The notes under the pieces: generated by a model
The model's input: only the letters and a program-made list of their open reading frames with translations
What the model was told of the DNA's origin: nothing
Database searches by the model: none
Made by a program: the position numbers and the translations under genes
Assembly (NCBI RefSeq): GCF_000299915.1
Contig: NZ_AMRI01000014.1
Coordinates: 1 to 64,000 of the forward strand
Reading direction: 5' to 3'
Length of the DNA: 64,000 nucleotides
From: Gallaecimonas xiamenensis 3-C-1
GTDB lineage: Bacteria; Pseudomonadota; Gammaproteobacteria; Enterobacterales; Gallaecimonadaceae
In this document: piece by piece, positions 26,039 to 34,919 of the stretch
Layout of the letters: each line of letters starts with the position of its first letter
Position numbering within the stretch: position 1 is the first letter of the stretch

Positions 26039-27355
26039 ATGTCCCTGGCGACCCGCCCCCCCAAGTGGCCGTGGTTGTTGGCGGCCGTGGTGTTTGTCGC
26101 CGTGTTGACCCTTGCAGAGTACGTGGTACGGCTGCAGGAGTTGCACGCCAGGGAGGCTATGCGGGCCAAGCACATGGCTGCCCTGACCGAATTAAGAGCC
26201 AATTTGGAATCCAGTTTCAACGCCCCCCTGCACCTTGGCCAGGGGTTGGTGTCTTTCCTGCGCACCCAACCCAACGCCAGCCCCGAACAGATCAACGCCA
26301 TGCTGGGGGAGCTGTTCAAGGCCTCCGACCACCTGCGCAATATCGCCGCCGCCCCCGATCTGGTGATGCGCTACGTCTACCCCCTCAAGGGCAACGAAGC
26401 GGTGATCGGGGTGGATTACCGCACATTGCCGCTGCAGTGGGCCGTGGTCCAAGACAGCCTGGCCCAGAAGAAAACCCTGCTGGACGGCCCGGTCTCCCTG
26501 GTTCAGGGCGGCACAGGGGTGGTAGCCCGCAGCCCGGTGCTCCTCGACGGCGGCCAGGCCTGGGGCATGGTAGGCATGGTGCTGGACCTGGACGGCATCC
26601 TGGAGGACGCCGGTTTTCATACCCTGCAGACCGACTTTGAGCTGAGCCTGGAGAACAGCCACAAAAGCGACGGCTGGATAGCGGGGGACAAGGTGCTGCC
26701 ACAGCCCCAATACCGACTGCCGGTCAAGGTGTTGACCGAGCATTGGACCTTACTGGCCAGCCCCAGGCCCCTACCTGTCCCCAGTGACGTGCCCTTCCAC
26801 CTGGCCGCCCTGCTGCTGGCCGGCGCCTTTGCCGGCCTGGTCTGGCTGCTGCTGCAAGAGCACCAAAAAGCCATCTTCTGGGCCAATCATGATCACCTGA
26901 CCTCCCTGCCCAACCGGCGCTGCTTTATGCACAGTCTGGAAAACGCCCTGGAGCAATGGCACCAACGCCGCAGGCCTTTCGCCCTTTTCTATCTGGATCT
27001 TAACGACTTCAAAGGGATAAACGACCGCTATGGCCATGCGGTGGGAGACGGCGTGCTGGGGGAAGTGGCCAAGCGCCTGGCCCTGTCGGCCCGCAAGCAT
27101 GACCTGGTGGCCCGGGTGGGAGGGGACGAATTCGTGCTGTTATTGCAGGACCTGGCCTCCCTCAAGGACGTACAGGGCGCAGCCCAGCGTTTTGTCGACG
27201 CAGTGCAGGCCCCCATGTTTATCCGTGGCCAGGAGCTGCAGATCACCGTAGCCCTGGGCCAGGCCAGGCCGGCCAGGCAGGGGGACAGGCCCGACGATCT
27301 CATTCGCCAGGCCGACTTCGCCATGTACCGTCACAAACCCCAGGCTATTTCCTGA
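26039..27355 (+). CDS. Membrane diguanylate cyclase with CHASE-type sensor domain
   Basis: 438 residues: N-terminal membrane helix (about 10-27), periplasmic CHASE-like domain (about 50-240, with MRYVYPLKGNEAVIGVDY), second membrane helix (about 250-272), then a GGDEF domain. The active-site motif is intact (RVGGDEFVLL), and DHLTSLPNRR, LDLNDFKGINDRYGH are typical. It should make cyclic di-GMP in response to a periplasmic signal. No EAL domain and no clear inhibitory RxxD motif just before GGDEF. AGGA lies eight bases before the ATG. Its 3' end overlaps the convergent ydbL gene by 11 bases. Confidence 0.92.
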   Translation: MSLATRPPKWPWLLAAVVFVAVLTLAEYVVRLQELHAREAMRAKHMAALTELRANLESSFNAPLHLGQGLVSFLRTQPNASPEQINAMLGELFKASDHLRNIAAAPDLVMRYVYPLKGNEAVIGVDYRTLPLQWAVVQDSLAQKKTLLDGPVSLVQGGTGVVARSPVLLDGGQAWGMVGMVLDLDGILEDAGFHTLQTDFELSLENSHKSDGWIAGDKVLPQPQYRLPVKVLTEHWTLLASPRPLPVPSDVPFHLAALLLAGAFAGLVWLLLQEHQKAIFWANHDHLTSLPNRRCFMHSLENALEQWHQRRRPFALFYLDLNDFKGINDRYGHAVGDGVLGEVAKRLALSARKHDLVARVGGDEFVLLLQDLASLKDVQGAAQRFVDAVQAPMFIRGQELQITVALGQARPARQGDRPDDLIRQADFAMYRHKPQAIS

Positions 27356-27665
27356 CCCACTGGCCTTCCGGGGTCTTGATGTATTGGCCTTTGGGGGTGC
27401 GCTCTATGGCCTTTTGCCCGGCCAGGTTGGCCACCTGCTCCAGGCTGATGCCGTTCTTGCGGGCAATTTGCAGGTAGGCGTCCCGCCTTTTCTGGTTGAT
27501 GTCCTGGGCCAGGGCCACCGCTTCGGGGGTGGCCTGCACCACACCTAAAAAGCCGTCGGGTTGCTCGCCGAGCAGCCCCTGGCCCTTGGCGTCATCCAGA
27601 TTCAGGGCGAAAGCGGCCAAAGGTAGCATCAGGGCCGCAGCCAGGGTCCACAGTGTCTTTTTCAT
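27345..27665 (-). CDS. ydbL: YdbL family (DUF1318) periplasmic protein
   Basis: 106 residues with a signal peptide ending AAFA. The mature protein carries the DUF1318 pattern LDDAKGQGLLGEQPDGFLG and ends in basic residues. In E. coli YdbL works with YnbE and YdbH in lipid transport between the membranes. The order here, ydbH-ynbE-ydbL with a four-base overlap and an eight-base gap, is the same. Confidence 0.9.
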   Translation of the reverse strand: MKKTLWTLAAALMLPLAAFALNLDDAKGQGLLGEQPDGFLGVVQATPEAVALAQDINQKRRDAYLQIARKNGISLEQVANLAGQKAIERTPKGQYIKTPEGQWVRK

Positions 27666-27673
27666 GGCATACC

Positions 27674-27856
27674 TCAGAACAGTTCGCTTTCTTTCTCAAA
27701 GAGCGCATCCAGATCCTTGTCGACCTTGACCCGGATCTCATGCTCTATCTTGACGTTCAGGTTGATGGTGATGGGTTCCTTGGGGGCTTCCAGCGCCACC
27801 CTTGGCGAACAGGCCACCAGCATCAAGGGTCCTAAGACCAGGGCCAATCGTTTCAT
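27674..27856 (-). CDS. ynbE: YnbE-like outer-membrane lipoprotein
   Basis: 60-residue lipoprotein precursor. The lipobox is LVAC, with Cys16 as the lipidated residue. The mature part KEPITINLNVKIEHEIRVKVDKDL is the YnbE signature, an amphipathic beta-strand-rich segment. In E. coli, YnbE stacks onto YdbH to form a bridge to the outer membrane. It overlaps the stop of ydbH by four bases. Confidence 0.9.
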   Translation of the reverse strand: MKRLALVLGPLMLVACSPRVALEAPKEPITINLNVKIEHEIRVKVDKDLDALFEKESELF

Positions 27857-30348
27857 GGCTTGCCTCGCTGTTGTTTTACTTGCTGTTCCACTTTTTCCAC
27901 CACTTCTTCGCCGATACGCAGGCTGCGCAGCAACTGGCGAAGGTTTTCCTGATGAGCGTAATGGAGCCGCACCGGTAAGTCATCCTGGCGCGGATTACGG
28001 CCTTCAATCAAGACCTTGAGCTGGGCCTGGCCATCGATGTCCATATCAAAGTCAGCCTGCAGGCTGTCCACCGCCAGGTGGCCGAGGGCGTCCAGCGCCA
28101 CCTGCACTCCCTGGTTGCTGGCCTTGAGACTGGCCACCGAATCCACGTCCAGCACTTCCACTGTAACAGGTCCCTGGTTATGGAGCCGGGCCCCGCTCAC
28201 ACTCAGGCCGCTCTCCTCCAGGCGAAGAGGGATGGTACCGGCCAGCTCGCCCCCCAAAGACACCACCGGCTTGGCTTGCAGCGCCGCCACCTGGCCAAGG
28301 TCAATGCCGCTTAAGCTTACCGCTTGCAAGGCGCTGCTGGGCCAGGTCAATTGCGGCGCAAAAAGGCTGCCCCCCAGCAGCGCCGCCTTACCGCCGCTAA
28401 GATGCAGCTGGCCCTGGCCATAAGCCAACTGGGCACTGGCCCCGGTTACCGGGGTGCCTATATCCACCAGGGCCAGGCGTAACTGGCCAGTGCCGGACCA
28501 ATCCGGCCCGTAGGCCAGCTGCCCTTGCCCTTCCAATCCTTCAAAGCGGCTGGCTCCCCAAAAACCTTGGGCCTGGTGCAGCGCCAGGGTGCCCTTGAAG
28601 CGAGGAGCGGGCCAGCGCCAGCTGCCGTCCAGTTCGGCCCGGCCGCCATCCAGGGCCACCGGCAATCCCTGGCTCAAGGCGTTGTTTAAGGTGAGCCGGG
28701 CAGCCAGGCTCCCCTGCCAGCCCCCTTTGGCCTGGGTAAAAGGCCCCCCTGCGCTGGCCTGCCAGGCCGGTACCGCCAGCTGCCACTGGCCATTGTCCCC
28801 GGCCAGGGTCAACGACCCTTGCCAGGGCGGCAGGCGGCCAGTGGCCCGCACCAGGCCCTGGCCGCTAAGGCTCAGGGTGCCATGGGGGCCAGCGCTGAAG
28901 GTCAGGGGCGTTGCCAGGCTGACGCGGCTGGGCTGCACCAGGTTTTGTTGCCAAAGCCCCTGTTCAAGGCTCAGGGCACTGCCGGCCAGCAGCATGGGCT
29001 CGGGGCTTAACCGGTAGCTGCCGTTGACCGTCAGGCGCCCACCTTTGTCTAGCAGCGGCGAGCTTTGGGCGCTGATCCCCCCCAGCAGGCCTTCTGCGTC
29101 TTTGGCCAGGCTGATATCTCCGGTCAGCTGGCGCCCCTGGTATTGCCAGGCAAGGCCGAGGGCCAACGCCGGCTCGGCCAGGGCAAAGCCCTGGGGCTGG
29201 GCGCTGCTGAGCTCCCCTTGGCCATAGGGGCCGCTGACCTTGAGGCGAAAGGGCGCCAGTTGCAGCCAGTCTTGGCTAATGCGAAAGGGCAACACCCCAG
29301 CCAACTGCTGGCCCTGGTAGCCCCCGCTCAAGGTTGCTTTGGCATCCAGGGCCAGTTGTTGGCCCCAAAGGGCCTGGCCCTTGAGGGTAAATTGCAGCTG
29401 CTGGTAGCTGCCGCTGAGCTCTACGGGCGCCTGGCCTTGCGCCGCCAGGGGCAAGACGGCAGCCTTGGCCAGGCTGAGGCTGGCGCCTTGGTAGTTGAGC
29501 TCACCTTGGGACAGGGTCAGGGCATCGGCATCCAGGTTGCCGCTGGCACCGAGGCGCTCCCCGGTCAGCTGCCAGTCCAGGCGCTCAAGCCCGTTGGCCT
29601 GGGCCTTAAGATGCAAGGGGCCAAGGGGACTGCTGATATCCCCATCAAGGGTGGCGGCCAGTGTTGCTTTATCCAGCTCCCCCTGGGCGGCCAACTGCCA
29701 GGTCGCGCCCAGGCTTTGCCATGTCAAGGGGGCCAGGCTGTGGGCCGACAGCTGCCAGTGCTGGCCTTGCAGCTGCCCTTGGGCGCTAAGGGCCAACTGC
29801 TGGCCGCCATAGCCCAAGGCCGGGCTGCTGGCCTTGACGTGCAGTGACTCCAAGCTGCCGGTAAAGCGCCCCTGCCCTTGCAGCTGCACCAAGCCCTGAG
29901 TGGGGGCCCAATCCGACAACTGCCCTGCAAACTGAAAATCGCCGCTGGGCTGCCAGTGAAGGGTCAGTTGGCTTTGCTGGTGGCGAAGTTCGGCAGTGAC
30001 CCTGCCCTGTTGGCTGGCCAGGGTAACGGCCAAGGGCGGTAGGGGCGGGTAATGGAGGGTGGAAAGGTGCAAGGTGCCGGTGGGCAGGGCCGGCAGGGTC
30101 ACTTCCCCTCCCTGAGATGGGCACTGAGCCACGGCCAGATCCCCTACCCTGATGGCCAGGGGAACGAGCCCATCCAGGTGCAGGTCCTTGGCTTGTACCA
30201 GGGGGCAAGCGTCCAGCTGATAGCGCAGGGAGTCGGCCCTGAACCAGCCCAGGCCGCTGATGCTTAAGCCTTGGGGCCAGAACCAGGCCAGCAGCAAGGG
30301 CGGCGCCAGCAACAGCAGCAGCGCCAGGCCCCCCAGCCATTTGCCCAT
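27853..30348 (-). CDS. ydbH: YdbH-family AsmA-like intermembrane phospholipid transport protein
   Basis: 831-residue protein with one N-terminal membrane helix (LGGLALLLLLAPPLLLAWFW) and a long periplasmic part made of repeating beta-strand units rich in Leu, Gln and Gly, as expected for the hydrophobic-groove AsmA/TamB/YhdP/YdbH bridge proteins. The C-terminus contains GRNPRQDDLPVRLHYAHQENLRQLLRSLR, a YdbH-type end, in a stretch matched here over its length. Members of this group are known to carry glycerophospholipids to the outer membrane. Unusually Gln- and Leu-rich composition makes antisense frames open, but the context and fold pattern support this frame. Confidence 0.9.
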   Translation of the reverse strand: MGKWLGGLALLLLLAPPLLLAWFWPQGLSISGLGWFRADSLRYQLDACPLVQAKDLHLDGLVPLAIRVGDLAVAQCPSQGGEVTLPALPTGTLHLSTLHYPPLPPLAVTLASQQGRVTAELRHQQSQLTLHWQPSGDFQFAGQLSDWAPTQGLVQLQGQGRFTGSLESLHVKASSPALGYGGQQLALSAQGQLQGQHWQLSAHSLAPLTWQSLGATWQLAAQGELDKATLAATLDGDISSPLGPLHLKAQANGLERLDWQLTGERLGASGNLDADALTLSQGELNYQGASLSLAKAAVLPLAAQGQAPVELSGSYQQLQFTLKGQALWGQQLALDAKATLSGGYQGQQLAGVLPFRISQDWLQLAPFRLKVSGPYGQGELSSAQPQGFALAEPALALGLAWQYQGRQLTGDISLAKDAEGLLGGISAQSSPLLDKGGRLTVNGSYRLSPEPMLLAGSALSLEQGLWQQNLVQPSRVSLATPLTFSAGPHGTLSLSGQGLVRATGRLPPWQGSLTLAGDNGQWQLAVPAWQASAGGPFTQAKGGWQGSLAARLTLNNALSQGLPVALDGGRAELDGSWRWPAPRFKGTLALHQAQGFWGASRFEGLEGQGQLAYGPDWSGTGQLRLALVDIGTPVTGASAQLAYGQGQLHLSGGKAALLGGSLFAPQLTWPSSALQAVSLSGIDLGQVAALQAKPVVSLGGELAGTIPLRLEESGLSVSGARLHNQGPVTVEVLDVDSVASLKASNQGVQVALDALGHLAVDSLQADFDMDIDGQAQLKVLIEGRNPRQDDLPVRLHYAHQENLRQLLRSLRIGEEVVEKVEQQVKQQRGKP

Positions 30349-30431
30349 CTTGCCTCTCCCAATCCATGCCCCTGTTTCCTAAGGCTAACTTGGGCATAAT
30401 GGGGGCACAATCCTTTCTGACAGGGAAGCAT

Positions 30432-31082
30432 ATGCATCGTCAGTTTGCCGTCATCGGCCTGGGGCAGTTCGGGCAGACCATAGCCCTGGAGCTGATGCGC
30501 CAGGGCCACGAAGTGCTGGGCCTGGACAGTGACCAGAAACTGGTGAACCAGTTGGCCCCCCAGCTCACCCAGGCCCTGGTGGTGGATGCCACAGACGAAA
30601 ACGCCCTCAGCGAGCTGGGACTGAGCGATTGCGACGCCGTGGTGGTGGCCATAGGCGAAGATCTGCAGTCGTCCATTCTGTGCACCCTGCACCTCAAGAG
30701 CCTTAAGGTCAGCCAAGTCTGGGTCAAAGCCCTGAACCCGGCCCATCACAAGATCCTGGTCAAACTAGGGGCGGACCGCATCGTCCACCCCGAATACGAG
30801 ATGGGCCTGCGGGTGGCCCAGAGCCTTAACTACCCCTCGGTGCGAGACTACATTGCCCTTGGCAACGAGCACTTCTTGGTGGAAGTGGCCGCCTCCGAAG
30901 CCCTGGACGGCAAGGCCGTTGCCGACCTCAAGCTCGAGGAGCGGCAACTGTCCCTGGTGGCCCACAAGCGGGGCACCGAACTGGCACAGTCACCACCGCC
31001 AGCCAAGGATCTCGCCAAAGGGGACATACTGGTGCTGCTGGGTAAATTGCCGGCCCTGCAAGCCCTGTCCAAAGACCTATGA
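30432..31082 (+). CDS. TrkA/KtrA-type regulatory subunit of K+ uptake
   Basis: 216 residues: RCK_N nucleotide-binding domain (VIGLGQFGQTIALELMRQGHEV, GxGxxG at about 9-14, acidic LDSD at the end of the second strand) and an RCK_C domain (about 135-216). It is the soluble ring subunit that binds ATP/ADP or NAD and gates the membrane subunit encoded next. I used the ATG at 30432, preceded by AGGGAAG; an ATG at 30366 lies in frame but adds a non-conserved leader. The stop overlaps the start of the membrane subunit by four bases. Confidence 0.9.
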   Translation: MHRQFAVIGLGQFGQTIALELMRQGHEVLGLDSDQKLVNQLAPQLTQALVVDATDENALSELGLSDCDAVVVAIGEDLQSSILCTLHLKSLKVSQVWVKALNPAHHKILVKLGADRIVHPEYEMGLRVAQSLNYPSVRDYIALGNEHFLVEVAASEALDGKAVADLKLEERQLSLVAHKRGTELAQSPPPAKDLAKGDILVLLGKLPALQALSKDL

Positions 31083-32440
31083 AGCAGTGGCACCAGTCAA
31101 TCCGCCCCCGCCAATGGCAGGGGCAAAGGAGCCTGGCGGCCAGCCCGCCCATGGTTCTGGCCCTGGGCTTTTTGGCGCTGATCCTGATCGGGGCCGCCGC
31201 CCTTTGCCTGCCCTGGTCCAGGGTAGGACCCCTGTCCTTCTGGGACGCCCTCTTTACCGCCACCTCGGCAGTTACCGTAACGGGTCTTGGGGTGGTGGAT
31301 ACCGCCAGCCATTTCACCTACCTGGGCCAAGGCATACTGCTGGTGCTTATCCAGTTGGGGGGCCTGGGCTTTATGACCTTCGGGGTGCTGGTGTTGCTGC
31401 TGCTGGCCGGCCGGGTGTCTTTCAGCCATCAGTTTTTGGTTAAGGAAAGCCTCAACCAGACCCAGCTCAGCGACGTGATGCGCCTGGTACGCCACCTGGC
31501 CCGCTTCGTGTTGGTGGCCGAAGGCGCCGGGATACTGCTGCTGGCCCTGTGCTGGGTGCCGCAGATGGGCTGGCAAAAAGGGCTCTGGCATGCCCTGTTC
31601 TATACGGTGTCTGCCTTTAACAACGCCGGCTTTGCCCTATCCTCCGACAGCCTCAGCCAGTATGTGGCGTCTGGCCCGGTCAATATCATCATCACCGCGC
31701 TCTTTATGACCGGCGGCATCGGCTTTGCGGTGGTGTCGGAGCTGGCCCAGAAGCGGCGCTTCAAGGGCCTTAGCCTGCACAGCAGGGTGATGCTGCTGGG
31801 CACCCTGGTGCTGAGCCTGGGGGGTATGGCGCTGCTGCTGCTCATTGAATGGCACAACCCCGCCACCCTGGGGGGCCTGGACACGGAAGGCAAGTTCTGG
31901 GCGGCCTGGTTCCAGTCGGTCACCACCCGCACTGCCGGCTTCAATACCCTGGACATGGGCGCGCTACTGCCCGCCTCGGTGATGCTGATGCTGCTGCTGA
32001 TGCTGATTGGTGCGGGCCCCGGCTCTACTGCCTCGGGGATCAAGGTCACCACCTTTGCGGTGCTGCTCGCCGCCACCCGCGCCTTTTTGCTGCGCCGCCC
32101 CCAGACCAAGCTACTGAACAGGGCGGTACCGGCGGTGCTGGTGTTCAAGGCCCTGGCGGTGACCCTGCTGAGCCTGATGCTGATCTTCCTGGCGCTGTTC
32201 GTGCTTTGTATCAGCGACAGTGACAAGCACTTTTTGGATCTGTGCTTTGAGGTGGTGTCGGCCTTCGGCACAGTGGGCCTGAGCCGGGGCATTACCGCCG
32301 ACCTGTCCCCCCTGGGCAAAGGGGTGATCATGGTGATGATGTTCCTGGGCCGGGTCGGCCCTTTGACCCTGGGCTTTTTGCTGGCCACCCCCCGCAGCCA
32401 CCAGATCCGCTTTGCCGAAGAGCCGGTGGCCATCGGCTGA
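31079..32440 (+). CDS. TrkH/KtrB-type K+ uptake membrane subunit
   Basis: 453-residue inner-membrane potassium translocator with four repeated membrane-pore-membrane units. Selectivity-filter-like loops are visible: TSAVTVTGLG, SAFNNAGFAL, TTRTAGFNTLD and SAFGTVGLSRG, each with the key Gly. GAGPGSTASGIKVTT is a typical loop. Length fits KtrB/TrkH-like proteins with the KtrA-type subunit upstream. Coupling to Na+ is common in marine gammaproteobacteria but not shown by the sequence. Confidence 0.92.
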   Translation: MKQWHQSIRPRQWQGQRSLAASPPMVLALGFLALILIGAAALCLPWSRVGPLSFWDALFTATSAVTVTGLGVVDTASHFTYLGQGILLVLIQLGGLGFMTFGVLVLLLLAGRVSFSHQFLVKESLNQTQLSDVMRLVRHLARFVLVAEGAGILLLALCWVPQMGWQKGLWHALFYTVSAFNNAGFALSSDSLSQYVASGPVNIIITALFMTGGIGFAVVSELAQKRRFKGLSLHSRVMLLGTLVLSLGGMALLLLIEWHNPATLGGLDTEGKFWAAWFQSVTTRTAGFNTLDMGALLPASVMLMLLLMLIGAGPGSTASGIKVTTFAVLLAATRAFLLRRPQTKLLNRAVPAVLVFKALAVTLLSLMLIFLALFVLCISDSDKHFLDLCFEVVSAFGTVGLSRGITADLSPLGKGVIMVMMFLGRVGPLTLGFLLATPRSHQIRFAEEPVAIG

Positions 32441-32442
32441 CA

Positions 32443-32471
32443 AAAAAGCCCGGCTTATCGCCGGGCTTTTT
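32443..32471. terminator. bidirectional terminator between ktrB-like and yqjG genes
   Basis: AAAAAGCCCGGC / GCCGGGCTTTTT stem with loop TTATC, just after the K+ transporter stop at 32440 and before the convergent yqjG stop at 32481. Confidence 0.85.
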
Positions 32472-32480
32472 ATCCCCTTG

Positions 32481-33458
32481 TCAGACCCCTTCGCGCTGGT
32501 GGGGGCTGTCCCAGTCACAGTCAGGGCCCTTGGGCACAATGCCGGTAGGGTTGATGTTGAGGTGGGAGCCATAGTAGTGGCCCTTGATATGGCCAAAGTC
32601 CAGGGTGTCCTTGATACCGGGATACTGGTAGAGCTCCCGCACATAGTCGAACAGGTTGGGGTACTGGCTGAGCAGCTGGCGGTTGCACTTGAAATGGCCG
32701 TGGTAAACGGCGTCAAAGCGCACCAGGGTGGTAAAGAGCCGCCAGTCGGCCTCGGTCAGGTGCTTGCCTACCAGGTAGCGCTGGCGCGCCAGGCGCTCTT
32801 CCAGCGCACCCAGCGTATCGAACAGCTTGTCGTAGGCAGCCTCGTACGCCTCCTGGGTGGTGGCAAAGCCGGCCCGGTAAACGCCGTTGTTGACCCCGTC
32901 ATAAACGACGCTGTTGATGTCGTCTATGTCATTGGCCAAGGCCTCTGGGTAGAAGTCCCGCTCGTTACCGGTAATGGCGTTAAAGGCGCTGTTGAACATG
33001 CGGATGATCTCGGACGACTCGTTGGAGACGATACGCCCCTGTTTTTTGTCCCACAGCACCGGCACCGTCACCCGGCCACTGTAGTCGACCTTGTTCTGGG
33101 TATAGAGCTGGTGCAGGTACTGGTGGCCAAAGAGGGCGTCACCGTCCGAGCCGGTGGCCTTGTCGAAGGTCCAGCCCGATTCACGCATCAAGAAACTGAC
33201 TACCGACACCGAGATATGGGGTTCCAGGCCCTTGAGCTTTCGAAAGATCAGGGTGCGGTGTGCCCAGGGGCAGGCCAGGGACACATAAAGATGATAGCGG
33301 CCGCTTTCCGCCGCAAAACCGCCTTCGCCACTGGCGCCGGGGCTGCCGTCCGCCGTCACCCAGTTGCGAAGCTGGGCCGCCTCACGCTGGAACTGGCCAC
33401 CGCTGTTGTCGGTGTCGTACCACTTATCCTGCCATTGGCCATTGACCAGAAGTCCCAT
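32481..33458 (-). CDS. yqjG: Glutathionyl-hydroquinone reductase
   Basis: 325-residue xi-class glutathione transferase that reduces glutathionyl-hydroquinones. The catalytic Cys63 is in LACPWAHRTL, the same position as in E. coli YqjG. FSVVSFLMRESGWTF-like and NNGVYRAGFATTQEAYE segments are typical of the family, and the C-terminal all-alpha domain includes TEADWRLFTTLVRFD. It is monocistronic, divergent from the DUF417 gene across a 146-base gap. Confidence 0.93.
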   Translation of the reverse strand: MGLLVNGQWQDKWYDTDNSGGQFQREAAQLRNWVTADGSPGASGEGGFAAESGRYHLYVSLACPWAHRTLIFRKLKGLEPHISVSVVSFLMRESGWTFDKATGSDGDALFGHQYLHQLYTQNKVDYSGRVTVPVLWDKKQGRIVSNESSEIIRMFNSAFNAITGNERDFYPEALANDIDDINSVVYDGVNNGVYRAGFATTQEAYEAAYDKLFDTLGALEERLARQRYLVGKHLTEADWRLFTTLVRFDAVYHGHFKCNRQLLSQYPNLFDYVRELYQYPGIKDTLDFGHIKGHYYGSHLNINPTGIVPKGPDCDWDSPHQREGV

Positions 33459-33604
33459 GCTGCTTCTCCATTTTCTTCACTGCCTTCATGGCAACACAGC
33501 CCAAGCTTAGACGCCACCCTAAAAATTGAACAAATCCCTTCGGTTATCTGAAAGAAAGCCGATAAACAGCGGGTCCAATAGACGGTTTTTACGAGTGTCG
33601 TACC

Positions 33605-34372
33605 ATGATGACCCTGACCTTACGCGCCTTGCTGGTGCTCTTTCTCGGCTGGCAAGGCCTGTCGACCCTGATGTCCAAGGCCATGAACCTGAGTTTCTGG
33701 CTGACCCAGGGCCCTGTGGCCATTCCCACCTGGGTAGCCATGGGCTGGGGCGGCCTGCAGCTGCTGTTGGCCCTGTGGCTGCTGACCCCCCGCTATAAGC
33801 AGGCGCTGTGGCCGGTGTTGCTGATGCTGGCCCTGCCGCTGCTGGGCATGTTCACCTACCCGGTGTGGATACAGAGCCTGGGAGGCTTCCCGGCCATAGG
33901 TGCCGGCCAAAGCATCATCAAGGAGGTGGCCCTCTGCGCCCTGCCCCTGTGGCTGCTGGGCTATCGGCGCCTGGCCGGTTGGCTGGCGGTGCTGGGCTTG
34001 GCCCTGGTGTTTGGCTGGATAGGAGCCATGAAATTTACCGCCGTCGAGGCCCAGGGCGTGGCCAAGATGATGCAAAGCTCCCCCTTCACCGCCTGGCCCT
34101 ACAAGAGCCTCAGCGTACAGGGCGTGTCCTACGCCATAGGGGTGATTGAGCTGGTGCTGCTGGCCATCTTCCTGACCCCAAGGGGCCGCCGCCCCGGTAC
34201 TTGGGGGCTTTGGGCCACCTTTGCGGTGACCCTGCATTTCTTTTTCTTCTACGACGCAGCCCTGATGCACTGCTGGCTAACCAGCTCAGGGACCTTCCTG
34301 CTCAAAGACGCCCTGTTGGCCGGTGCCGCCTGGATAGCCCTTACTCACGGGCCAAGAGCCAGCGTTTCATAA
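33605..34372 (+). CDS. DUF417-like multi-pass membrane protein
   Basis: 255 residues with about seven to eight hydrophobic helices. The segment FGWIGAMKFTAVEAQGVAKM followed by SSPFTAWPYKSLSVQG is the DUF417 (YkgB/RclC) signature; RclC in E. coli is part of the reactive chlorine response. The first half, before residue 120, looks like a DoxX-type bundle. Its 3' end overlaps the 3' end of the convergent MarR gene by 32 bases. No strong ribosome binding site is seen before the two adjacent ATG codons at 33605. Confidence 0.7.
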   Translation: MMTLTLRALLVLFLGWQGLSTLMSKAMNLSFWLTQGPVAIPTWVAMGWGGLQLLLALWLLTPRYKQALWPVLLMLALPLLGMFTYPVWIQSLGGFPAIGAGQSIIKEVALCALPLWLLGYRRLAGWLAVLGLALVFGWIGAMKFTAVEAQGVAKMMQSSPFTAWPYKSLSVQGVSYAIGVIELVLLAIFLTPRGRRPGTWGLWATFAVTLHFFFFYDAALMHCWLTSSGTFLLKDALLAGAAWIALTHGPRASVS

Positions 34373-34817
34373 GGCCCGCCAACTGCTGCTGCTCGTCTTC
34401 GCTCAAGGGGGCGAGCAGCTCGGCCTCATTGGCCATGTGCAAGACCAGGGCCCGGTCGATCAGGGCCAGGCCCTGTTCGGTCAAAGACACCCTCAAGCTG
34501 CGCCTGTCCTCAGCACTTGGGCTGCGCTGCACCAGGCCACGGCTTTCCAGTTTGTCCAAACGCGCCGTCATGGCCCCTGAGCTGAGCATGGCCGACTGGT
34601 AAAGCTCGGTGGGGGTTACCGGGCCGCCACTGCGCCGCAAGGTGGCCAGCACGTCAAACTCACTGCTGGTCAGCCCCAAGGCCTTGAAGGGTTTTTCAAT
34701 TTCCCGGGCCGCCATGGCCGCCATCCGCGACATCCGTCCCCAAACGCCCATGGGCTGGCAATCCAGATCGGGCCGGCACTGGGCCCATTGAGCCAACAAC
34801 TTGTCTACGTGGTCCAC
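34341..34817 (-). CDS. MarR-family transcriptional regulator
   Basis: 158 residues with a winged helix: LTSSEFDVLATLRRSGGPVTPTELYQSAMLSSGAMTARLDKLESRGLV contains the recognition helix and LEDRRSLRVSLTEQG-like wing (here AEDRRSLRVSLTEQG). I placed the start at the GTG read from 34817, with AGGGG upstream; an upstream GTG at 34844 falls inside an operator-like palindrome. It is divergent from an EamA exporter, and two similar palindromes lie between them, so it probably represses both genes and is released by a ligand exported by EamA. Confidence 0.87.
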   Translation of the reverse strand: MDHVDKLLAQWAQCRPDLDCQPMGVWGRMSRMAAMAAREIEKPFKALGLTSSEFDVLATLRRSGGPVTPTELYQSAMLSSGAMTARLDKLESRGLVQRSPSAEDRRSLRVSLTEQGLALIDRALVLHMANEAELLAPLSEDEQQQLAGLMKRWLLARE

Positions 34818-34835
34818 GATTAGCCCCTGAAAAAT

Positions 34836-34853
34836 TATCTTCACAAAAAGATA
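34836..34853. promoter_or_regulatory. MarR-type operator palindrome 1
   Basis: TATCTT-CACAAA-AAGATA, a perfect 6-base inverted repeat just upstream of the marR-type start codon. It has the same half-sites and spacing as the palindrome 48 bases away. Confidence 0.7.
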
Positions 34854-34883
34854 CTTGATCTAAAGTTAAACTGCACGCCAAAC

Positions 34884-34901
34884 TATCTCCACATCAAGAT
34901 A
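34884..34901. promoter_or_regulatory. MarR-type operator palindrome 2
   Basis: TATCTC-CACATC-AAGATA, 18 bases before the EamA start codon at 34920. One mismatch in the left half-site relative to palindrome 1. Confidence 0.7.
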
Positions 34902-34919
34902 CTTTAACTGGAGATAACA

